Shown here in pieces: positions 5,232-8,645 of a stretch of 8,645 nt of DNA. The position numbers and the translations under genes were made by a program. The notes beneath the pieces were generated by a model. It saw only the letters and a list, made by a program, of their open reading frames with translations. It did not search any database and was not told the DNA's origin. Numbering within the stretch: the first letter of the stretch is position 1; every line of letters starts with the position of its first letter. Source of the DNA: Pseudomonadota bacterium (GTDB lineage: Bacteria; Pseudomonadota; Alphaproteobacteria; Ferrovibrionales; Ferrovibrionaceae); assembly GCA_021793055.1 (NCBI GenBank), contig JAJYTL010000121.1, positions 1-8,645 on the forward strand, given 5' to 3'.

Positions 5232-7460
5232 ATGGCCGACCAAACGCCGATCCCATCCCCGATTCACGACATAGCCTTGGCGGAAGCGCTGTCCAGCCGC
5301 TATCTCGCCTATGCGCTGTCCACCATCACCTCCCGCTCGCTGCCCGACGTGCGCGACGGGCTGAAGCCGGTTCACCGCCGCTTGCTCTATGCCATGCGCC
5401 AGCTCCGGCTCGATCCCAATTCCGGCTTCAAGAAGTCGGCGCGCATCGTCGGCGACGTCATCGGCAAGTTCCATCCCCATGGTGATCAGTCGGTCTATGA
5501 TGCGCTGGTGCGCCTCGCGCAGGATTTCGCGCAGCGCTACCCGCTGGTCGACGGGCAGGGCAATTTCGGCAACGTCGACGGTGATAACGCCGCCGCCATG
5601 CGCTATACCGAAACCCGCCTGACCCGGGTCGCCGAGCTCCTGCTCGCCGGCATCGATCAGGACACGGTCGATTTCCGCGAGACCTATGACGGCGAGGATC
5701 GCGAACCGGTGGTTCTTCCGGGCGCCTTTCCCAATCTGCTGGCGAACGGCGCGAGCGGCATCGCGGTCGGCATGGCGACCAACATTCCGCCGCACAATAT
5801 CGGCGAGATCTGCGACGCGTTGCTGCATCTCGTCAAGGCGCCAAAGGCGCGGGTCGAGACCCTGGTCGAGCATCTCCCGGGGCCGGATTTCCCGACCGGC
5901 GGCGTTCTCGTCGAGCCGCGGGATGCCATCCTTCAGGCCTACGCCACGGGGCGCGGCAGCTTCCGCCTGCGTGCCCGTTGGGCGAAGGAGGATATCGGCC
6001 GCGGCCAATGGTGCATCGTGGTCACCGAGATTCCCTATCAGGTGGCGAAAAGCCGGCTGATCGAGAAGCTGGCCGAATTGGTGGTCGAGCGCAAGCTGCC
6101 GTGGCTTGCCGATGTTCGCGACGAATCGGCGGAAGACATCCGCATCGTGCTCGAGCCGAAGAGCCGCAGCGTCGATCCGGCGCAACTCATGGAAACCCTG
6201 TTCCGCCAGACCGATCTCGAGGTGCGGATCGGGCTCAACATGACGGTGCTGGCGGGCGGCAAGATACCCGGCGTGATGAACCTCCGCGACGTGCTGCAGG
6301 CCTACCTCGATCACCGCCACGAGGTGCTGACGCGCAAAAGCCGCCATCGGCTGGCCGAGATCGAGCGCCGGCTGGAAATCCTCGACGGTTTCCTTGTCGC
6401 CTTCCTCAATCTCGACAAGATCATCAAGATCATCCGCGAGGAGGACGAGCCGAAGGCGAAGCTTTGCCGCGCCTTCAGTCTCAGCGACGTGCAGGCGGAA
6501 GCGATTCTGAACATGCGGCTGCGCCAGTTGCGCCGTCTCGAGGAAGCGGAAATCCGCGGCGAGCACAAGACCTTGACGGCGGAAGCCAAGGGCCTCAGGG
6601 CGCTGCTCAAGGACGAGAAGGCACGCTGGCGGGCGGTCGGCGACGAAATCACCGAGATCAAGCGCGAGTTCGGCCCAAAGACCGCCCTCGGCCGCCGGCG
6701 GACGACGCTCGCCGAGGCGCCGGTCGTCGCCGAACTCAGCGTCGAGGCGATGGTCGAGCGCGAGCCCTTGACCGTGATCTGCTCGGACAAGGGCTGGATC
6801 CGGGCGATGCGCGGCCATGTCGCGGATGACGGCAAGACGACCTATAAGGAAGGCGATCGCGGCCGCTTCTGGCTGCACGCGGAGACCACCGACAAGCTGA
6901 TCCTGTTCGCCACCAGCGGGCGCTTCTTTACGCTTCAGGCCGATCGCCTGCCGCGCGGCCGCGGCCAAGGCGAGCCGGTCAAGTTGCTGGTCGATCTTGG
7001 CGAGGGCGAGGACGTGGTGGCGCTCTTCGTCCATCGGCCGGGGCGGAAGCTGCTTGTCGCCGCGACCGACGGCAAGGGCTTCCTGGTTGAGGAAGACCAG
7101 GTGCTGGCGCAGACCCGTGCCGGCAAGCAGATACTGAATGTCGCGCCCGGCGTCGAGGCGAAGGTCTGCGCCGCCGCCGAGGGCGACACCGTCGCCTGCG
7201 TCGGCGACAACCATAAGCTCCTGCTGTTTCCGCTGAGCGACGTGCCGACCATGGCGCGCGGGCGTGGCGTCACCTTGCAGAAATACCGCGACGGCGGTCT
7301 CGGCGACGCCAAGGTGTTCGCCAAGCGAGACGGGCTTTCCTGGCGTCTTGGCGAGCGGGTCCGGACCGAAACCGATCTTGAGCCCTGGCTCGGCCATCGT
7401 GCCGGCGCCGGGCGGTTGCCGCCGCGGGGCTTCAGCAAGGCGAACCGCTTCGACGCCTGA
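5232..7460 (+). CDS. parC: DNA topoisomerase IV subunit A ParC
   Basis: ParC is the DNA-breaking subunit of topoisomerase IV, which with ParE unlinks daughter chromosomes. The 742-residue product has the winged-helix and tower domains followed by a C-terminal beta-pinwheel (about 500-742). RSLPDVRDGLKPVHRR (35-50) and the catalytic tyrosine region AAAMRYTETRLT, with Tyr125, are intact. ParC rather than GyrA is called because the pinwheel lacks a GyrA box (QRRGGRG-type), because of its short length, and because of the DGQGNFGNVDGDNAAAMRYTE wording typical of alphaproteobacterial ParC. In the quinolone-determining region, GKFHPHGDQSVYDA has Gln86 where E. coli ParC has Ser80 and Asp90 where E. 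coli has Glu84. The ATG lies four bases after the recO stop with AGG-rich sequence just upstream, so it is probably in the same transcript. The downstream hairpin at 7467-7494 marks the end of the + strand block. Confidence 0.95.
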   Translation: MADQTPIPSPIHDIALAEALSSRYLAYALSTITSRSLPDVRDGLKPVHRRLLYAMRQLRLDPNSGFKKSARIVGDVIGKFHPHGDQSVYDALVRLAQDFAQRYPLVDGQGNFGNVDGDNAAAMRYTETRLTRVAELLLAGIDQDTVDFRETYDGEDREPVVLPGAFPNLLANGASGIAVGMATNIPPHNIGEICDALLHLVKAPKARVETLVEHLPGPDFPTGGVLVEPRDAILQAYATGRGSFRLRARWAKEDIGRGQWCIVVTEIPYQVAKSRLIEKLAELVVERKLPWLADVRDESAEDIRIVLEPKSRSVDPAQLMETLFRQTDLEVRIGLNMTVLAGGKIPGVMNLRDVLQAYLDHRHEVLTRKSRHRLAEIERRLEILDGFLVAFLNLDKIIKIIREEDEPKAKLCRAFSLSDVQAEAILNMRLRQLRRLEEAEIRGEHKTLTAEAKGLRALLKDEKARWRAVGDEITEIKREFGPKTALGRRRTTLAEAPVVAELSVEAMVEREPLTVICSDKGWIRAMRGHVADDGKTTYKEGDRGRFWLHAETTDKLILFATSGRFFTLQADRLPRGRGQGEPVKLLVDLGEGEDVVALFVHRPGRKLLVAATDGKGFLVEEDQVLAQTRAGKQILNVAPGVEAKVCAAAEGDTVACVGDNHKLLLFPLSDVPTMARGRGVTLQKYRDGGLGDAKVFAKRDGLSWRLGERVRTETDLEPWLGHRAGAGRLPPRGFSKANRFDA

Positions 7461-7466
7461 CGGATG

Positions 7467-7494
7467 CCGGACGACGGCGGCTCGCGCCGTCCGG
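7467..7494. terminator. GC-rich hairpin between convergent genes (possible terminator)
   Basis: GACGGCG (7473-7479) and CGCCGTC (7485-7491) form a perfect seven-pair stem around a five-base loop. CCG (7467-7469) and CGG (7492-7494) extend it across a three-base bulge. It lies six bases after the parC stop and 28 bases before the end of the - strand gene. Neither strand has a T-tract after the hairpin, so classic Rho-independent termination is doubtful, but it may stabilise 3' ends or act in both directions. Confidence 0.4.
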
Positions 7495-7522
7495 AGGACG
7501 GACGCGAGCGCGCCCTCGGCCC

Positions 7523-7726
7523 TCAGCGCGCGGCTGGGTCGGACAGACGGGCGCCGAGGCGGCGAAGCAGCTTGAGCGCGTCCGCCCGCTCCACCCCGAT
7601 CACGGTCGAGAACTCCGGCAGGGCGATGGCGTGGCAGACATAGGCCAGGCTGTTGTTGATGGCGACAAGCTCGTCTCGGCTGAACGACAGATCGAAGCTT
7701 TCCGCGCTTGCGCCTTTCCCGGCCAT
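7523..7726 (-). CDS. Small hypothetical protein, possible partner (immunity?) of the upstream exported protein
   Basis: This 67-residue protein has no signal peptide, membrane segment or metal motif, and about equal numbers of acidic and basic residues. After a short polar N-terminus comes LSFSRDELVAINNSLAYVCHAI (about 13-34), probably a helix, then LPEFSTVIGVERADALKLLRRLGARL (about 36-61), ending in a second helix. From memory, short proteins with an EEL-xxINNALNEVCNGI-xxPEF-xxRIGVxREEAxxLL layout are widespread and of unknown function; I cannot verify this here. The start is secure: GAGAGG (7732-7737) is five bases ahead of the ATG and overlaps the stop codon of the exported-protein gene nine bases upstream. 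That coupling implies the two products are made together, and a cytosolic protein translated after a secreted one fits an immunity role. This function is inferred, not shown. Confidence 0.75.
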   Translation of the reverse strand: MAGKGASAESFDLSFSRDELVAINNSLAYVCHAIALPEFSTVIGVERADALKLLRRLGARLSDPAAR

Positions 7727-7731
7727 GGCAG

Positions 7732-7737
7732 CCTCTC
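7732..7737 (-). promoter_or_regulatory. Shine-Dalgarno overlapping the upstream stop codon
   Basis: On the - strand GAGAGG begins within the TGA (7736-7738) of the 141-codon gene and sits five bases before the ATG of the 67-codon gene. Terminating ribosomes would sit on this site, so translation of the second gene is probably coupled to the first. Confidence 0.6.
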
Positions 7738-8161
7738 AGTTCAGGTTGTTGTAATAGGTGACGCCGTTGTTCGGGCGAAACGCGGTGCCGCAGTCGTTGG
7801 CATGCGGATTAACGATGACGATCGTGCCCGACGCATTCAGCCAGTATTTCGCCCGGCCGTTCGCGATATTGGCGTGCTGGTCGGGATTCTGGATGATGCT
7901 GGTGATCAGGGTGGCGAACTCGCCCTGGTTGTTGATCGAAGGCGGCGGATAGGCGAGGCCGTTGACGACAACTCCCGCCTGGAACTGCGCGCCGTGGGCG
8001 GCCCAGGCATGGCCGTTGGCAATCGCCTGACCCCAGCCGGCCGCGTCGTGGGCCGGGCATTGCGCGAGCGCCAGAGGCGACGCGAACAGAACGACAAGCG
8101 CGAAAATGGCGGCGAGGCCGCCACGCCGGAACCTTCCGTCGATGGCGAAGATGCCCTTCAT
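7736..8161 (-). CDS. Exported protein of unknown function, possible RNase-toxin-like domain
   Basis: This 141-residue product starts with a Sec signal peptide: basic MKGIFAIDGRFRRGG, a hydrophobic core LAAIFALVVLFA, and SPLALA, with predicted signal peptidase I cleavage between Ala33 and Gln34. The mature part is about 108 residues with no further membrane segment. It contains NGHAWAAHGAQF (49-60), a middle PPPSINNQGEFATLITSIIQNP, then ANGRAKYWLNASGTIVIVNP (100-119) and DCGTAFRPNNGVTYYNNL (123-140). That order (GHAxxxH, then GR-xYW-xx-GTxVIxNP, then GTAFRP-xxG-xxY) recalls from memory the C-terminal nuclease domains of polymorphic and contact-dependent toxins. No search was possible, so the resemblance is unverified. 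Cys35 and Cys124 are the only cysteines and could form a disulfide after export. The ATG is supported by AAGGAG five bases upstream. It is followed at once by the small coupled gene at 7523-7726. Confidence 0.82.
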   Translation of the reverse strand: MKGIFAIDGRFRRGGLAAIFALVVLFASPLALAQCPAHDAAGWGQAIANGHAWAAHGAQFQAGVVVNGLAYPPPSINNQGEFATLITSIIQNPDQHANIANGRAKYWLNASGTIVIVNPHANDCGTAFRPNNGVTYYNNLN

Positions 8162-8166
8162 GACGT

Positions 8167-8172
8167 CTCCTT
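8167..8172 (-). promoter_or_regulatory. Strong Shine-Dalgarno of the exported-protein gene
   Basis: On the - strand AAGGAG lies five bases before the ATG at 8161. It is the best ribosome-binding site in the window and settles the start codon. Confidence 0.65.
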
Positions 8173-8179
8173 CCTTTGC

Positions 8180-8200
8180 GATGAGGGGTTGCCCATCATC
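8180..8200 (-). promoter_or_regulatory. Inverted repeat in the leader of the exported-protein gene
   Basis: Arms at 8180-8188 (GATGAGGGG) and 8192-8200 (CCCATCATC) pair in eight of nine positions around a three-base spacer. It sits in the 75-bp gap after bpt, seven bases upstream of the Shine-Dalgarno of the next gene. It could be an operator or an RNA hairpin affecting translation or the 3' end of the bpt transcript. No T-tract follows it on the - strand, so a simple terminator is unlikely. No convincing -35/-10 pair was recognised in this gap. Confidence 0.4.
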
Positions 8201-8236
8201 GGAAGACGCCGGTCGAGCGTGCCGTGTGACGCCGGG

Positions 8237-8645
8237 TTAAAAATCCATCGGGCGCCAGCCTTCGGCGTCCAGGCGTTCGAGGGGCTGAAAGCGGGTCTTG
8301 TAGGCCATCTTGTTGCTCTCGGCGATCCAGTAGCCGAGATAGACGTAGTCCAGCCCGAGGCGCCGCGCTTCCTCTACGTGCCAAAGAATTATGAAGCTGC
8401 CCGGGCTGGTGGCGGAAAAATCGGGGTCGAAGAAGCTGTAGACGAGGGAGATGCCGTCGGCCATGCGGTCGGTCAGGCAGACGCCATAGAGGCGACTGTC
8501 GGGATGGCGGAATTCGAAGAGATGAGTCTCTACCGGCGTGTCTTCCACCATCGCCCGGTAGTCGCCATAGTCCATGTCGGCCATACCGCCCCCCGCGTGG
8601 CGGGAAAGAAGGTAGCGGCGGAAGACGCGAAAGTGCTCGACCGAG
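8237..8645 (-). CDS. bpt: Aspartate/glutamate leucyltransferase Bpt (ATE/Bpt family), C-terminal part
   Basis: The enzyme transfers leucine from leucyl-tRNA to proteins with N-terminal Asp or Glu, marking them for degradation by the N-degron pathway (ClpS with ClpAP) in the cytoplasm. The visible 135 residues, ending at TAA 8237-8239, are the C-terminal ATE catalytic domain: VFRRYLLSRHAGGGMADM, then YGDYRAMVEDTPVETHLFEF, GISLVYSFFDPD, GSFIILWHVEEARRLGLDY, VYLGYWIAESNKMAYK and RFQPLERL. The frame stays open to the window edge and the homologous block begins upstream of the Met at 8584, so that Met is internal and the gene continues beyond 8645. The family is usually about 240-250 residues, so slightly over half is present. 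The N-terminal cysteine motif is outside the window, so bpt rather than a eukaryote-like arginyltransferase is inferred from bacterial context. Confidence 0.93.
   Translation of the reverse strand, partial: SVEHFRVFRRYLLSRHAGGGMADMDYGDYRAMVEDTPVETHLFEFRHPDSRLYGVCLTDRMADGISLVYSFFDPDFSATSPGSFIILWHVEEARRLGLDYVYLGYWIAESNKMAYKTRFQPLERLDAEGWRPMDF

Noticed and set aside
4689..7397. A 902-codon open frame on the - strand
   Set aside because: It runs antisense to recO and parC, both with intact catalytic and family motifs. Its composition is Arg/Ala/Gly/Asp-heavy with no recognisable domain, typical of shadow frames in GC-rich codons.
7264..7575. A 103-codon + strand frame across the parC end
   Set aside because: It is an out-of-frame shadow of parC that runs on into the intergenic hairpin, with no domain or ribosome-binding site.
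7736..8161. Reading the exported protein as a lipoprotein because of Cys35 after the signal peptide
   Set aside because: The residues before the cysteine are LAQ; Gln at -1 breaks the lipobox rule (small residue required), while ALA before Gln34 is a good signal peptidase I site.
8237..8584. Taking Met 8584 as the true start of the leucyltransferase gene
   Set aside because: Conserved family residues (FRRYLLSRHAGGG) continue in frame upstream of it to the window edge, so the gene is cut by the window, not short.
1..8645. CRISPR arrays, insertion sequences, tRNA or rRNA genes
   Set aside because: No regularly spaced repeats, transposase-like proteins, terminal inverted repeats or RNA gene folds were recognised; the only tandem repeat is the two-copy element in rnc.

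Overview
The window is a high-GC stretch (roughly two thirds G+C by eye) of an alphaproteobacterial chromosome, most like Rhodospirillales or a relative. That rests on gene order (3' end of a rel/spoT homologue, DUF2062 gene, pdxJ, acpS, lepB, rnc, era, recO, parC, all on the + strand), a pattern familiar from alphaproteobacteria, and on lineage-typical protein details such as the Gln-containing ParC quinolone-determining region. A species cannot be named from this sequence.

Positions 1-7460 form one tightly packed + strand block. It opens with the C-terminal ACT segment of a (p)ppGpp synthetase/hydrolase (1-132), followed by a DUF2062 membrane protein, pyridoxine 5'-phosphate synthase (pdxJ), holo-ACP synthase (acpS), signal peptidase I (lepB), RNase III (rnc), the GTPase Era, the repair protein RecO and topoisomerase IV subunit A (parC). 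Most junctions are overlaps or gaps of a few bases. The wider gaps are rel-DUF2062 (48 bp), acpS-lepB (66 bp) and era-recO (61 bp). A perfect TTGACA hexamer over the acpS stop codon suggests an internal promoter for lepB onward, and a -10-like TATGCT just ahead of recO, which has no Shine-Dalgarno, suggests a possible leaderless start.

Positions 7461-7522 are a short convergent intergenic region with a GC-rich hairpin. Beyond it lie three - strand genes. Read in their own direction, first comes bpt (aspartate/glutamate leucyltransferase, cut by the window edge), then a 75-bp gap with an inverted repeat, then a 141-aa exported protein, then a 67-aa cytosolic protein whose ribosome-binding site overlaps the stop codon of the exported protein.

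That last pair is the accessory part of the window. The secreted protein has a Sec signal peptide and a roughly 107-residue mature domain with His-, Arg- and Thr-containing motifs that recall, from memory only, the C-terminal RNase domains of polymorphic toxins. The coupled small protein is where an immunity partner would sit. This is a hypothesis; nothing here proves toxicity. The rest of the window is housekeeping: stringent response, vitamin B6, acyl carrier activation, protein export, RNA processing and ribosome assembly, DNA repair and decatenation.
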